From contig NC_133101.1 of assembly GCF_022965805.1 (NCBI RefSeq), positions 8,655,069 through 8,719,068 of the forward strand: 64,000 nucleotides of DNA, in the 5' to 3' direction. Shown piece after piece: positions 48,199 to 60,175 of this stretch (position 1 is its first letter; each line of letters opens with the position of its first letter). The notes beneath the pieces were generated by a model. That model was not told the DNA's origin. It saw nothing but the letters and a program-made list of their open reading frames with translations, and made no database searches. The position numbers were made by a program, and so were the translations under genes. The stretch comes from Primulina eburnea (lineage: Eukaryota; Streptophyta; Magnoliopsida; Lamiales; Gesneriaceae).

Positions 48199-48911
48199 TT
48201 TATCAGCACGAAGCTCTAAAAGTCCTCCATACTTTTCCAAGCTCCAAACAGAAGAAAAAGGTAACAAAAGTAATAATATTTATTTTACTGTTATTTATTT
48301 ATTGTGTATATATTTAATATATAATATAATGTTATTATTAGAAATAATAAAAAGAAATTTTTCGAAAACTTGTTATAAATCCTGAGAGGATGTTAAGATG
48401 ACATCCCACACTCCCGATAAGGGATACGACAAGTATAAAAGCCTATAAGATTTTTAAACAAAATAACTTATGACACATCATTATAATAATATGATATGAT
48501 ATATATAACTATTTAAACATGACTAATATTATATACACCATATTATTACCATAAAATTATACAAATACATACCTTTATTTTTTGTACACCAACGGTCATA
48601 AACGGTAACAAAACAGTTAGTTTTTGTCCTATAAATATGATCTCACAAACACATTCAATCACTTAAACTTTCTCTTCTTCTCTAAAAATTATTCTTCATT
48701 AAAATTTTCGAAGAAAAAAGAAGATGACTTTCTCAAAGTTATTTTTAATTATTTTGGTTATCATACTCACGAGTCTTTTATTTATCGGAGAATATCCTCC
48801 TCGTGTGTTTTATTTATTTTTACAAATGCTTGTACTTGTTTGTTTATCCATTACTTTGTATTGCAATATTCATTAACTAATAAAATGCATCGTAATTTTT
48901 TTAGTATCACC

Positions 48912-50055
48912 ATGTCAAATTTGACAAAGCTCGAATATGTTGCGCTCGACATCAGGAAAAATTATATGCCATGGACTCTCGATGTAGAAATGCATCTTGA
49001 GTCATTGGGTCTAAGTGAGACCATAAAAGAAAATGACATATCGACATCACAAGAAAAGGCAAAAGCCATTATATTTTTGCGTCGAAAACTCGACGAGGGA
49101 TTGAAATGTGAATATTTAATTGAAAAAGATCTCATGGCTTTGTGAAAAGGATTGAAAGAAAGATTTGAACATATAAGAGAAGTTATATTTCCGACCGCCC
49201 GTGATGAATGAAATATGTTAAGATTCCAAGATTTTAAGAAAGTCAGTGATTATAATTCAGCGATGTATCGAATAATCTCGCAGCTACAATTTTGTGGACA
49301 TAAGTCACAGAATCGGAAACGCTTGAAAAACATTTTCCACGTTTCATGAATCAAATATTACTCTACAACAACAATATAGAGTACATGGATTTGCGAGATA
49401 TTCTGAACTCATCGCCTGTCTTCTTGTGGCGGAAAAAAACAACGAGCTATTAATGAGAAATCATCAGTCCCGACCCACTGGATCAACAGCATTTCCAGAA
49501 GTAAATGTTGTAAGTAAAAATGAATTTAAACCTCGAAACCAACATCAAATTCAAAGACAAGATTTGGTCGAGGTCGAGGTCGAGGTCGTGGACGTGGACG
49601 TGGACGTGGAATTGGCCGTGGTCGTTGTCGAGGCCGTGGTTTTGAAAACAATAGAGATAATTATTTTTATAACTCATCTCAAAAGAGCGTCCCAAACCAT
49701 CCACTGAAAAGACATCATGAGAATACAACTGTTAATGAAAATCACTCAAAAAGATATGAAAGTTCTTGTTTCAGATGTGGTACTCCATTGCATTGGTCCC
49801 GTATTTGTCGAGCCCCTGAGCATCTTTGTAAACTTTACAAAGAATCATTAAAGGGGAAAGAAAAGGAGACCAACTTCACTGAACGCAGTGACCGTTTGAG
49901 TGATTCAACTCATTGTGATGCTGGTGATTTTATGAATGATTTCTCTGGAAATGATCAATATGTTGATGGGATAGAAATGAACAATATTGATGCTGCAGAT
50001 TTTCTCAATGATTTCTCTGAAAATGAACAATATAGTAGTAGAATATTAATGTACA
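48912..50055 (+). pseudogene. Copia gag pseudogene
   Basis: It starts MSNLTKLEYVALDI and continues KNYMPWTLDVEMHLESLGLSETI, a Copia gag. After TGA at 49143-49145 and 49209-49211 (both Trp positions) and frame shifts, the gag resumes with SAMYRIISQL, an Arg/Gly-rich repeat (about 49565-49640, seen out of frame as Val/Asp-Val repeats) and a zinc knuckle CFRCGTPLHWSRIC, where the usual Gly before His is Leu. The tail has two similar FLNDFSENEQY-like units. The gene is non-functional. Confidence 0.85.
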
Positions 50056-50179
50056 ATAATTTATTTTTCATGTATTCATATAATAATGTTTTATTGTATA
50101 ATTATGATATGTATTATATTTAAATATATATTACCAGTAATTTAATTTATTTCATTGTATATTTTTTTGAAGTTCAAAA

Positions 50180-51058
50180 ATGGAAAATGATATGAGCAAA
50201 GCTGAAGTTTGCATACCCGATAGTGGTACAACGCACACTATCCTCCGAGATAAAAGATATTTCTTGGAACTAAAACCAACAAAAACAACGGTGAATACAA
50301 TATCAGGTCCTGTAGACTTGATTAAAGGATGTGGTAAAGTTCAATTTTTGTTACCTAATGGTACAAAATTTTTGATCAATGATGCTTTATATTCACCACA
50401 ATCGAAAAGAAATTTATTGAGTTTTAATGATATATATTCCCATGGGTATGATACTCAAACAATGAATGAAGGGAATGAGAAATATATGTGTCTTATCACA
50501 TATAAATCAGGAAAGAAATATGTGATTGAAAAACTACCAATGCTCCCTACTGGATTGCATTATACATATATAAGTCCAATTGAATCAAACATGATAGTTG
50601 ATAGTTCTTCAATACTGATCAATTGGCATGATCGATTAGGACATCCTGGTTCAACAATGATGCGAAGAATTATAGAAAATATACATGGTCATCCGTTGAA
50701 AGACCAGAAGATCTTTCAGAATAATAAGTTTCAATGTAAAGCATGTTCTCTTGGAAAACTTATTATAAGACCATCACCAGTCAAAATCCAAACTGAATCA
50801 CCAATGTTTCTTGAACGTATTCAGGGTGATATTTGTGGAGCAATTCATCCACCATGTGGACCATTCAGATACTTTATGGTATTGATTGATGTCTCCAGCA
50901 GATGATCACATGTATGTTTATTGTCAACTCGAAATGTTGCATTAGCAAGATTACTTGCTCAAATAATAAAATTGAGGAATCAATTTCCCGATTATACAAT
51001 CAAGAAAATTAGACTTGATAATGCTGATGAATTTACTTCCCAAACTTTCAATGATTAT
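50180..51058 (+). pseudogene. Copia pol, protease to integrase start, interrupted
   Basis: The protease signature PDSGTTHTIL is followed by a GAG-pre-integrase region with NWHDRLGHPGS and CKACSLGKL, then an integrase start with QGDICGAIHPPCGPFRYFMVLID. TGA at 50903-50905 stands where a Trp is expected. The frame continues as STRNVALARLLAQIIKLRNQ and ends at FNDY, where the Gypsy solo LTR is inserted. Confidence 0.88.
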
Positions 51059-52432
51059 TGTGAAACCCCGATTTTTCAGGAGATAAGAATTTTGATGATA
51101 AGCCTAGTTTTGGGATAAATAAACAATATCTAAGATTTGATATGATATTGAAACCAGATAAATATCTAAGATTTGATATGATATTGATACCAGATAAAGA
51201 TCTAAGATTTGATATGATAATTATCCTAGATTTAAAGTTTGATTCAAATTTCAAACACAAGGATAAAACTCGATCGGGATAGCAGACAACCCCTATAAAT
51301 AGGAGAGCCATGCCATTAGAAATTCACACCTCCATATTTTCGAAATTTCCTCTCTAGTTCTTCCTAGGAATTTTAGAGATTTTGCTCTCTTAGTGTGCCG
51401 AGTATCGAAGCTCTAAAGCAGTCCAGATCCAGACTCAGTTTCGAAATCCTATCATCACCAGATCTCTTTTTTTCGAATTATTCAAGGTAAGTGGGTTTTT
51501 GTTATATTATATTGCACACTTGTCCTTTGTAAGTACGCTTTTGTTATGTATATATTCTTTCGTAAGTGAGTTTTTGTTTGCCACACTTGTTCTTTGAAGT
51601 GGGTTTGCGTTTAAAAAAATTATAATTTGTATACGAATCTCCCTTCAGTTTTTGAAAATTCGTTCGAGCATAATTCCTTGTTCATGATATGTTTTTTTTT
51701 AAGATTTGTCAAGTTATTATGTTCAAAGCACTGTTAGGATTTGATTGGATATAGGAAAGGATTTCCGAACTATGACCTTTATACGGTGGGATGGTAACCG
51801 TTGTACGGCCTCACTCCATAGAGGAATAACATATTGGACATGGCCTCACTCCTTAGAGGATTAACATATAGGAGACTGATATCAGGAAACCATGGAAATG
51901 AGATGACTTTCAGTGCTAATCAAGTATGTTTTATGAGTATGCTAAACAAGTATCATGTACGAGTATGATATGTGATGACATGTTATGATTATGAAGTATG
52001 AATATTCTTTATTATTCAAGTTACGATATGCTATGTAAAATTTGAATTCAAGTATATGTATATGTTGTTTCATGTCTCGAACGGCCCCCACTTGCTGAGT
52101 ATTTCCCAAAATACTCACCCCTTACTTCCTCTCCACCCAGATAAGAACGAAGAGCAAATGGATGAAGATGAGCAAGAGAAATTTTGGGGATGGTAGAAGA
52201 TCCCGAGTTATTCCAGAAGTTTTAAGTCTTAGTTTATATTTATCGCTTCCGCACTATTTAAAACATTTTTAATCAGTTTATTTTGGTATTTAAGTTGTAA
52301 AGACGATTCTTTTGTTGATTATGAGAAATAAACTGGTTTTGGTATATACTGTACTGCGAGGCTTGTTGTTTGACGATTATGTGATTGTTGAGCAACGCCG
52401 GTGTCGACTAACCCCGGTCTCGGGGCGTGACA
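51059..52432 (+). mobile_element. Ty3/Gypsy solo LTR inside the Copia integrase
   Basis: These 1374 bp run TGTGAAACC..GCGTGACA and are flanked by the perfect 5-bp duplication ATTAT (51054-51058 and 52433-52437). The inside contains short tandem segments (GATAAATATCTAAGATTTGA type, about 51120-51230) and a CTTGCTGAGTATTTCCC..AAATACTCACC palindromic block shared with the LTR at 55275-56590. No internal sequence is left, so it is the product of LTR-LTR recombination. Confidence 0.92.
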
Positions 52433-52437
52433 ATTAT

Positions 52438-53033
52438 TGTATGTCTATGAGAATCATTGTTGAGCATCATGTTGCCCATGTACATACACAGAATGGATTG
52501 GCTGAATCATTGATTAAACGTCTGCAACTGATTGCTAGACCAATGATTATGAAAACAAAGCTCCCTATTTCTATATGGGGACATGTAATTTTACATGCTG
52601 CTTCATTAATTCGCATCAGACCAAGTGCATATCATAAATACTCCCCATTGCAGCTTGCATTTGGTAAAGAAACAGACATTTCTCATTTGAGAATTTTTGG
52701 ATGTATGGTGTATGTGCCTATTGCACCACCACAACGAAAGAAAATGGGACCTCAAAGAAAGGTTGAAATTTATATCGGTTATGATAGTCCATCAATCATT
52801 CGATATCTTGAACCTCAGACAGGCGACGTGTTCACAGCACGTTTTGCTGATTGTCATTTTAATGAGGAAATCTTCTCAATGTTAGGGGAGAGAACAGAAA
52901 CATACCGAAAAGGAAATTACATGGTATGTATCATCATTGTTACATCTAGGATCCAAGAACACAACAATGTGAAAAAGATGTACAGCAAATTGTACACTTG
53001 CAAAGAATAGCAAATCAAATACCAGATGCATTT
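52438..53033 (+). pseudogene. Copia integrase C-terminal part, downstream of the solo LTR
   Basis: The frame resumes in the integrase after the target duplication: VEHHVAHVHTQNGLAESLIK (the catalytic Glu region), LPISIWGHVILHAASLI, SPLQLAFGKETDISHLRIFG, and the end of the integrase region through FTARFADCHFNEEIF. Near 53000 the typical QRIANQxPDAFxDAKG linker before RT is visible and then breaks at the hairpin. Confidence 0.85.
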
Positions 53034-53092
53034 ACAGATGCAAAAGGGGTAACTAAATCATATATACATATAGTTACCCTTTTTGCATCTGT
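53034..53092. repeat. Perfect-looking short hairpin at the Copia break point
   Basis: Arms ACAGATGCAAAAGGGGTAAC.. (53034-53055) and 53071-53092 are inverted copies, 22 bp with one mismatch, around a 15-bp AT spacer. The left arm is Copia pol linker sequence; the right arm is its reverse complement. Confidence 0.85.
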
Positions 53093-53281
53093 GAGGTATG
53101 AATTATTATTTTATTATTTAGTTAATATTAAATTATAAAAATATTATTGTGCATTGAATTTGAAACGAGTTTTGTTTTACTGGTTCAAATGTTGTTTGTC
53201 TGCAGTTTTTTTTTTAATTGATACAAGACATTTTGGCACACTAATAACAATAATAAACGACTTTGAAACAATTAAAAAAAG

Positions 53282-55225
53282 GATCATAGTTGATTAAACG
53301 TGAAAAAATTTATTTGGAATGGAGAGTGTGAGAAGAGTTTTGAAATCCTAAAGGAGAAACTTGCATCCACTCCATTATTGGTGCTACCATTGGAGGATAA
53401 AGATTTCACCATCTACAGTGATCCATCTATAAGAGGTTTAGGATGTGTGCTCGTGCAATACGATCGAGTAATTGCTTATGCTACAAGGCAATTAAAACTG
53501 TACGAGCAGAACTATCCTACACACGATCTTAAGCTAGCTGCGATAGTATTTGTTCTAAAGATTTGACGACATTATCTCTATAGAGGCAAATGTGAGATAT
53601 TAATCAATCATCAAAGTCTCAAGTATCTATTCACCAGAAAGAATTAAATATGAGACAAATACGGTGGATTGAACTCCTGAAAGACTATGATTTGACAATA
53701 AGCTACCATCCAGGTAAGGAAAATAAAGTAGCTGATGCTTTGAATTGAGAGAATACGAGTAAGGTAATTATAGCTTCACTCTCAGCTCAACTAAACCTGC
53801 TAGAAACTGTTAAGTTGAGCCAAGATCAAGATTTCAATTTTACAAAACTAAAAGAACAAGTCCAAGAAAGGAAATAACAAGATCTTCAAATTGATGACAA
53901 GGGAATCCTTTGGATGAAAGGAAGATTGTGTGTACCCAGAGTTTCCAATATTCGACAAAAAGTGATGTGAGAATCACACAAATCTAAATTTTCTATTCGC
54001 CCAGACAATACCAAGATGTACCGAGATCTTAAGCAAAACTATTGGTGGAGTGGAATGAACCGTTATGTATTAGAATTTGTCTTGAGATGTCAAGTATGTC
54101 AGCAAGTCAAGGCTGGACATCAAAGACCTGGAGAACTTCTATGACCTCTGGAGATTACTGAGTGGAAATTGGAACATATTTCCATGGATTTTGTGATAGG
54201 TTTACCAAAGTCTAGACAAAGTCACGATGACATATAGGTGATTGTAGATAGCCTTACAAAATCTGCACATTTCTTACTCGTTCGCATGAATTATAATCTA
54301 GACAAGTTAACCATCTTGTGCATGGACAACATTGTGCGCCTACATGGAGTTCAAGTCAGTATTTTATCTGATATAGATCCGAGATTTGTATCCCGATTTT
54401 GGAAAAGCGTCCAAGAAGCTATGGGATCAAAAGTCACTCTAAGTACGGTTTATCATCCTCAAACTGATGTCCAAACAGAGAAACAATTCAAACCTTGGAA
54501 GATAAGCTGAGAGCTTGTGTTGTATACTTCAGTGGTAACTATCTTCCATTAATTGAATTCACGTACAATAATAGTTACCACAACAGCATTGGTATGACTC
54601 CATACGAAGCTCTGCATGGGAGGAAATATTGGTCACCACTCTATTGGAATGAAGTCAGGGGAAAGAACCATCATGTCACCCGAACTTATCCAAGATACGG
54701 TGAACAAGTAGTTGTGATCAAAGAACAATTTAATACGTCACTTGATAGACAAAAAAGTTGGGCTGATCTGAAAAGAAAAACATTGGAATTTGAAGTTGGT
54801 GAAAAATCTTATCTGAAAGTTTTTCGATGAAAAGAGTAGTTCGCTTTTGTAAGGTTGGAAAATTAAATCCAAGATATGTTGGACCTTTTGAAATCCTAGA
54901 AAAAATAGGAACACTAATATACATGCTAGCCTTACCACCCAATATGGCGAGGATTCATAATGGCTTCCATGTTTCACAACTAAGAAAATATGTCTCTGAT
55001 CCAGCCATGTTCTTGAAGAATGATTGCTACTAATCGAAGGGAACTTGAACGAATAATTAAGATATGAAGAAGTTTCCATTAAAATTGTGGATACCAAAGA
55101 CCAAGTATTGAGACGAACGAGTACTCCTTATGTCAAAGTACATTATTCAAATCACACAGAAATGGATGCTACTTGGGAGTTAGAAGCAAAGATGAGAGAA
55201 ACATATCCTTATCTCTTTGAATGAA
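53282..55225 (+). pseudogene. Ty3/Gypsy pol relic: RNase H, integrase, chromodomain-like tail
   Basis: 5'-truncated pol in element order. RNase [21 protein letters not shown] and [20 protein letters not shown]. An HHCC-type integrase zinc region follows (about 54000-54110, YRDLKQNYWW and CQVCQQVKAGHQRPGEL). Integrase core: DFVIGLPKS, SDIDPRFVSRFWKS, YHPQTDVQTE. Then WSPLYWNEV, RYVGPFEILEKIG and HVSQLRKYV, and a chromodomain-like end VHYSNHTEMDATWELEAKMRE. At least five in-frame stops (for example 53564-53566, 53746-53748) and frame shifts occur; RT and everything upstream are missing. The tail suggests a Tekay-like chromovirus. Confidence 0.88.
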
Positions 55226-55274
55226 AAGAACAACTCGATTTTCGAGGACGAAACTTCCAATAAAGAAGAAAGGA

Positions 55275-56590
55275 TGTGAAGACCCAAAATTTTACCATAC
55301 AAAGAGACAAATTGCAACTTGATTTTAGCATTGTATCGAAGATGAATTATTTCATAGAGGATAATAAATTACATATAGTAAATCATGCAATATTTGGCAT
55401 GAATGATAATAAATAACATCCAGTAAGCCATGCAACCTTTGGCATGAAGGAGAATAAATTACATACAATAAACCATGCAACTTTTGGCATGGAGGGAGAA
55501 TGACTAAATTCACATTAGTGCCAATAAATATTGGCAAATGGATGAATGAAATCACATCAAAACAACACCAAAAGTTCTCTCTAAAAGTCACAATTTTCGA
55601 ATACCAAAAATTATGCCCAATTTCAGAAAGTTTTTTTCATTGTGTTACATGTCCAAATCCGATCTCCACTGTCAGAATATACGTACATGTGTTTTGAGCA
55701 ACATATTGAAAATTCAGATCGATCCAACAATTCAATTAGGCACAAACAATTTTGCAAGGTGACTAGGTTTTCAATGTCAAATTCCAACTTGTTCATTCCA
55801 AGATTTTTGGAACAATCTCTCAAGTATGTGTGTTTTTGCTATACTTTTATATACACTTGCATTTCATAAGTTTACTATTTGATATATATATAATGACATA
55901 CTTGTTCTTCGTAAGTGTGTCCATGTTTGCACAAAAATAAATTATGTATGTTTCTAATAATTCAATCGGCATATGTTATTTTTTTTATTTGCTAAATGAT
56001 ATTTGAAAGCATGTTTGAGAAAAATATTTTTGAAGGCACTGTTATAATTCGCATTTGAAATGGTCGGGAAATTCCAACATTTGATTAGATTTGATTTGGT
56101 CCTGATGCATTGAGATATAATAATCGATACTATGGCCTCGCCCCGTTAGCCGTGTAAAATAAGATGATCTTGAGTTCCATTTGTCCGATTTAATATGATA
56201 TGATATGATTTGAACATATCGTCTGTATTCGAATGATATACGATATATATTATCAACTAGGATCGATCGACCTCTACTTGCTGAGTATTTACCCAAATAC
56301 TCACCCTTTACTTCCTCCTCTCAGAGAAGAACAAGGAACAAATTGAGGAAGAAGAACAAGAATATTTATGAGGATGTTGAAGATGTCAATTCGTAACGAA
56401 ACCAATCATGTTATTTCGTTTTTATTATATTTGTTTACGTTTCCGCATTTCGTTCAAGTTTTGTAAAGACATTGATATGATTTATGAAATAGACTGATTT
56501 TGGATATTTGATTATTACAAAGCTTGTTGTTAATAGTCATGTGATTATTAATAACGCCAAATGTTCCACGTCTCGTTCTTGAGGGTGACA
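55275..56590 (+). repeat. Ty3/Gypsy LTR following the pol relic
   Basis: These 1316 bp run TGTGAAGACC..GAGGGTGACA. The purine-rich AAAGAAGAAAGGA tract precedes it. It shares the CTTGCTGAGTATTT..AAATACTCACC block and the GAAGAACAAG tail with the solo LTR at 51059-52432, so the two are related families. It contains three tandem CAAC/ATATTTGGCATGAA-like units at about 55380-55500. Directly after it comes TTTAAG and TGGTATCAGAGCCC (about 56597-56610), a primer binding site. Confidence 0.85.
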
Positions 56591-57010
56591 TTTAAGTGGT
56601 ATCAGAGCCCACCATGTTCATAATCCTAGTTGTGATTATTGACAACGCGGATGTTCCACCAGATACAAAAATTAATGAATGAATGAGCATATTTTTGAGA
56701 GTCAATTTCCTTGAGGCATAAGAAAATAATTAAAAACATTTCCAATATTTCTTGATTCTACACTCTCTTAATATTTGGAAATAATTAAATTCAATTATGT
56801 TTTTTTTTAAAAAAAAATTGCATGAATATATTGTACGCGTACATACATTTTTGTTTCTAGAGATTTACATTAAATTTCGTCATAGATCCGATAATTTTCC
56901 GCCTCAAATTTTCTTTTCAAGCATCCTATTTTATCAAAGAGAAACCGGCTCACATGAGCAAATTTGTCTCTGATTTATATAAATAAATATAAGGCGAACT
57001 ATATTATCAT
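56591..57010. other. Gypsy primer binding site and residual leader
   Basis: The initiator Met-tRNA binding site TGGTATCAGAGCC is followed by about 400 bp without gag or any other coding sequence. The stretch ends at the target duplication of the Copia solo LTR. Confidence 0.55.
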
Positions 57011-57293
57011 TGTTGAAAAATATATTTAAAATGTATGTATTGAATATTTGAATGTTGAATATTTGAATGTTGAAAATAAGAGTTGTAAATATTGAAAATT
57101 AGTGTGTGATGATGTAAGTAATGATGTATTTTATTTTTGGATTATCTGTAAAGATTTCCTATAAATAGATCTCTCATTTGTGAAGAAAATCACAATTGAG
57201 TAGAGAGAAAAATATTATAAAGTGTGTAGTTTGGTAAATTTTGAGAGTTTGAGATTTTTGCTTTTTACCATAAATTTTTACTTTTTCACAACA
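57011..57293 (+). mobile_element. Copia solo LTR
   Basis: 283 bp, TGTTGAAAAA..TTCACAACA, closely similar to the LTR at 47930-48198. It is flanked by the perfect 5-bp duplication ATCAT (57006-57010 and 57294-57298), so it is an independent solo LTR and not the 3' LTR of the upstream Copia copy. A GAATATTTGAATGTT segment is doubled near its start relative to the other LTR. Confidence 0.92.
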
Positions 57294-57496
57294 ATCATAC
57301 AATAAATCATTTTTTTAGAGAAGTCATGGCTTCTTGTATATAAATTTATTTGCATTGCCAACTATTTCATCCACTGGCAGCCTTTATGAAAACCGAAACG
57401 CATATATTTTATTTATTTATTACAGATGGCACATGAATTTTATGCTATAACTTACCCAAAAAATATTTCGAAAAGGTGCTTCATTGGAATTTTTAA

Positions 57497-57658
57497 GTCA
57501 AAAACTTGTGTGAGATGGTCTCACAGATCGTATTTTGTGAGATATATATCTTATTTGGATCATCTATGAAAAAATATTACTTTTTATTGTGAATATCGGT
57601 AGGACTGACCTGTCTCACAGATAAATATTCGTGAGATCGTCTCACAAGAAATCTACTC
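57497..57658 (+). mobile_element. GTGAGAC-family MITE with perfect 9-bp TSD, internally shortened
   Basis: This plus copy is flanked by AATTTTTAA on both sides (57488-57496 and 57659-57667). One of the two ATTACTTTTTAT units is missing, making it about 20 bp shorter than the other copies. Confidence 0.9.
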
Positions 57659-57667
57659 AATTTTTAA

Positions 57668-59544
57668 AATGAGATATTTTTTTAAAAAAAAATTGATTTA
57701 TTATATAAATAGAGTTGATGTGATGTCACACATGCATCTCACCTTACCAGTTTTTTATAAATAATTTTTTAAAAATAAAAACTTCAAAATTAATGTGTGT
57801 GGCGACGCTACGAATTAACTTCTGCCAAAATGGACAGAGGACTGTAGCATCCGCTGCTAGCTTTTAATTTTTTTTTTAAATTTTATTTCATTTAAAACTT
57901 TGACACATCTTTTTTATTCAAGAAATTGCATATTCCAACTATTAGTATTATTTTTATTATTCATATTATTATCAAAATAATTTAAAAAAATAAGTGGATC
58001 GATATACACACTTTTCTTTATTTTTCGAATAAATAAAATAAGCGGATTGACTAAAATAATATTAAAAAAATAAGTGGATCGATACAAATACACTTTTCTT
58101 TATTTTTTTTTTAAATAAACCAACATAATATGATTAATAAAAAAAATAGTTGGAATATGCAAATTCTTGAATTTCATACCAAAAATTCTTGAATTTGTTT
58201 TTTTTTATTTTAAATATTTATTATTATTAATATCAATCATATTACTAGCACAAATAAAATAAAAAATAAGTACACCTACACACACATAATTTTTTTTCCC
58301 GAAAACTAAATCAACATTTATTAAAATAAATAAAAGATTTTTTATTAAAAAATAATAAAATACACATTTTTTCTAAAGATAAATTGTCTAATATTTTAAA
58401 ATAAATATTTTTTTAAAAATAATTGATCGGTTAACCATTTAAGGTTATTTATGTTTAAAATGAGTCCGAATACAAAAAATTAAAGTTGTAGGTCAAATTC
58501 ATTGATATTAAAAAATACAAAAATAATTGGATCGACACACACACACTTTCATTTTTTTAAATATAAATTACCTAATATTTCACAAATAAAAGAATTTTTT
58601 GAAAAAATCATTAGTCCACCATTTTAAAGTGATCTATCTTTTAAATTATCGAATGTTTCAACTCTCGTTTTTGATTTGTTGTCTCGAGTCTCATGTTCTT
58701 AAACAAGATTTGTGTCAAAGTTTTAAATAAAATAATAATAATTTAAAAAAATATAAAAAGCTAGCATAAATGCTTTGGGAAAATTTGTAAAATAACTTCG
58801 ATCGACTATTTAATTAAGAAAATAAAATCTTTCTTAGTTGAATAATTGACTGAGGTTAAAAAACAAAATAGACGTTTTTGTAGCGTCCGCCGATAGTGAT
58901 GGAGTTTTACAGTACTTTTTGCTAAACTTCACTACATACATTAATTTTAAAATTTTTGTTTTAATTTTTTAAAAACAAATCCCCACCTTTTCCCTTTTGT
59001 TGTGAGCGATAAATCTCATCTTTTATGTAAGGACCATGCCCAAAGATAAGATATGTCACTTCCCATATTTCCAAATGCCAAATTTATTAATAATTGGAAG
59101 CAGACAATTGAATTAATAATATAATACTTGCTAGTATTTGGTCATACCTATTACGTGTTTCGATTAGTAAATTTATAATTTTATCAAAAAAAATTATCAT
59201 AATTTGGCATTACAATGATATCTAAATTGGTTGAACAATCATTCAAAAAAATTAAATAAAATAATTGTTGAGAAACTGTATTATGTCATATGTAAAATAT
59301 GCGTTTGTTATATGAACTATAAGTCATCGACTCTAATTGCATAAAAATACATATTAAGACACAAAATTTTAGGTCTGGGACTCTTACATGATATTTAGTG
59401 GACTATATCGAAGTTGTTTATTTAAAACAATTATCATAACCTAGTACTTTATATTAAATTATTCGAATTATCATTATTATAATATTTTTCATGATGACGA
59501 AACCCACCACCATTATTCTTCAGTATGAACTGATTAAATTCTCA
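57668..59544. other. Very AT-rich intergenic DNA with inverted repeat
   Basis: An inverted pair CAAGAAATTGCATATTCC (about 57920-57942) and GGAATATGCAAATTCTTG (about 58147-58169) could fold back over 200 bp. An ATAAGTGGATCGATA..CACTTTTCTTTATTTTT segment is present at about 57990 and again at about 58067. No coding sequence is recognised. Confidence 0.5.
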
Positions 59545-59705
59545 AGCTAACTGCAAATCACGTTAGTCGCATAAATTGCATTAGATAAACTATGTGCGAC
59601 AAACTCATCAGAAAAAACGTCGGTAGGGAATCGCACTCATTGAACATTGACCAGATGATCACTTACCCCACCAACTGAGACGCCCTTGAGGAATAAGGAA
59701 TTATC
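59545..59705 (-). repeat. tRNA-derived SINE
   Basis: On the minus strand a box-A-like GTCTCAGTTGGTGGGGTAAG (about 59662-59681) is followed some 30 bases later by a box-B-like AGTGCGATTCCCTACC (59622-59637), the RNA polymerase III promoter layout of tRNA-related SINEs. The body then continues GTTTGTCGCACATAG and TAATGCAATTTATGCGACTAA, matching the copies at 5810 and 8405. The body shows no cloverleaf, so it is not a tRNA gene. Confidence 0.65.
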
Positions 59706-60175
59706 ATTATTATGATTATTTTAGCAAACATTTAGCTAAATGTTATTGTAACGAAGATCACATGTTCGATTCGAATCGGCTATTTTTCAAAATTGCCGCT
59801 AGGTTTCTTGTGTTGTTCTTCACATATATGACATATTTTTTTAAAAAAAAAATTACCATATAAATCAATGTACAGTTAAGGAATATGAAAAATAGGAATT
59901 TGATCTACTTTTTAGGTTGAGATTAAGGGTTCCCAATCAATGGAAATATTTTGTCCAGAAGTGAACAAACATAATTGAGAAAATAAGAAAAGAGGTTTGG
60001 GTCTTTTTCTTTGATGAAGGAGACATTTATTATTAACAGAAGACAAAAATGGATGAACCCACTAATGTTTGTCTGATACATTGGCACACCACTCCGAAAA
60101 TCTCATCAATTATTGACTTCTGTAGTCGTTCACGACGGCGGGATATAGAGGGCAAGTCCACCATTATTATTATTA

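Larger units (their letters stand above)
47930..53033 (+). mobile_element. Broken Ty1/Copia element, 3' part lost, interrupted by a Gypsy solo LTR
   Basis: The 5' LTR is 47930-48198. A long AT-rich leader is followed by gag (48912-about 50055), protease and GAG-pre-integrase (50180-50905) and integrase (50921-51058, resuming at 52438). The coding sequence runs on to about 53033 and then stops at a hairpin; RT, RNase H and the 3' LTR are missing. A 1374-bp solo LTR splits the integrase. At least three Trp codons have become TGA (49143-49145, 49209-49211, 50903-50905). The primer binding site after the LTR, TTTATCAGCACGAAGCTC, is not the standard TGGTATCAGAGC. Confidence 0.88.

Noticed and set aside
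47930..57293. LTRs at 47930 and 57011 as the two ends of one 9.3-kb Copia element
   Set aside because: The 57011 LTR has its own perfect ATCAT duplication on both sides, and the flank of the 47930 LTR (ATGAA) does not match, so they are separate insertions.
59622..59681. tRNA gene
   Set aside because: Box A and B like sequences are present but no cloverleaf can be drawn, and the body matches a dispersed SINE family.
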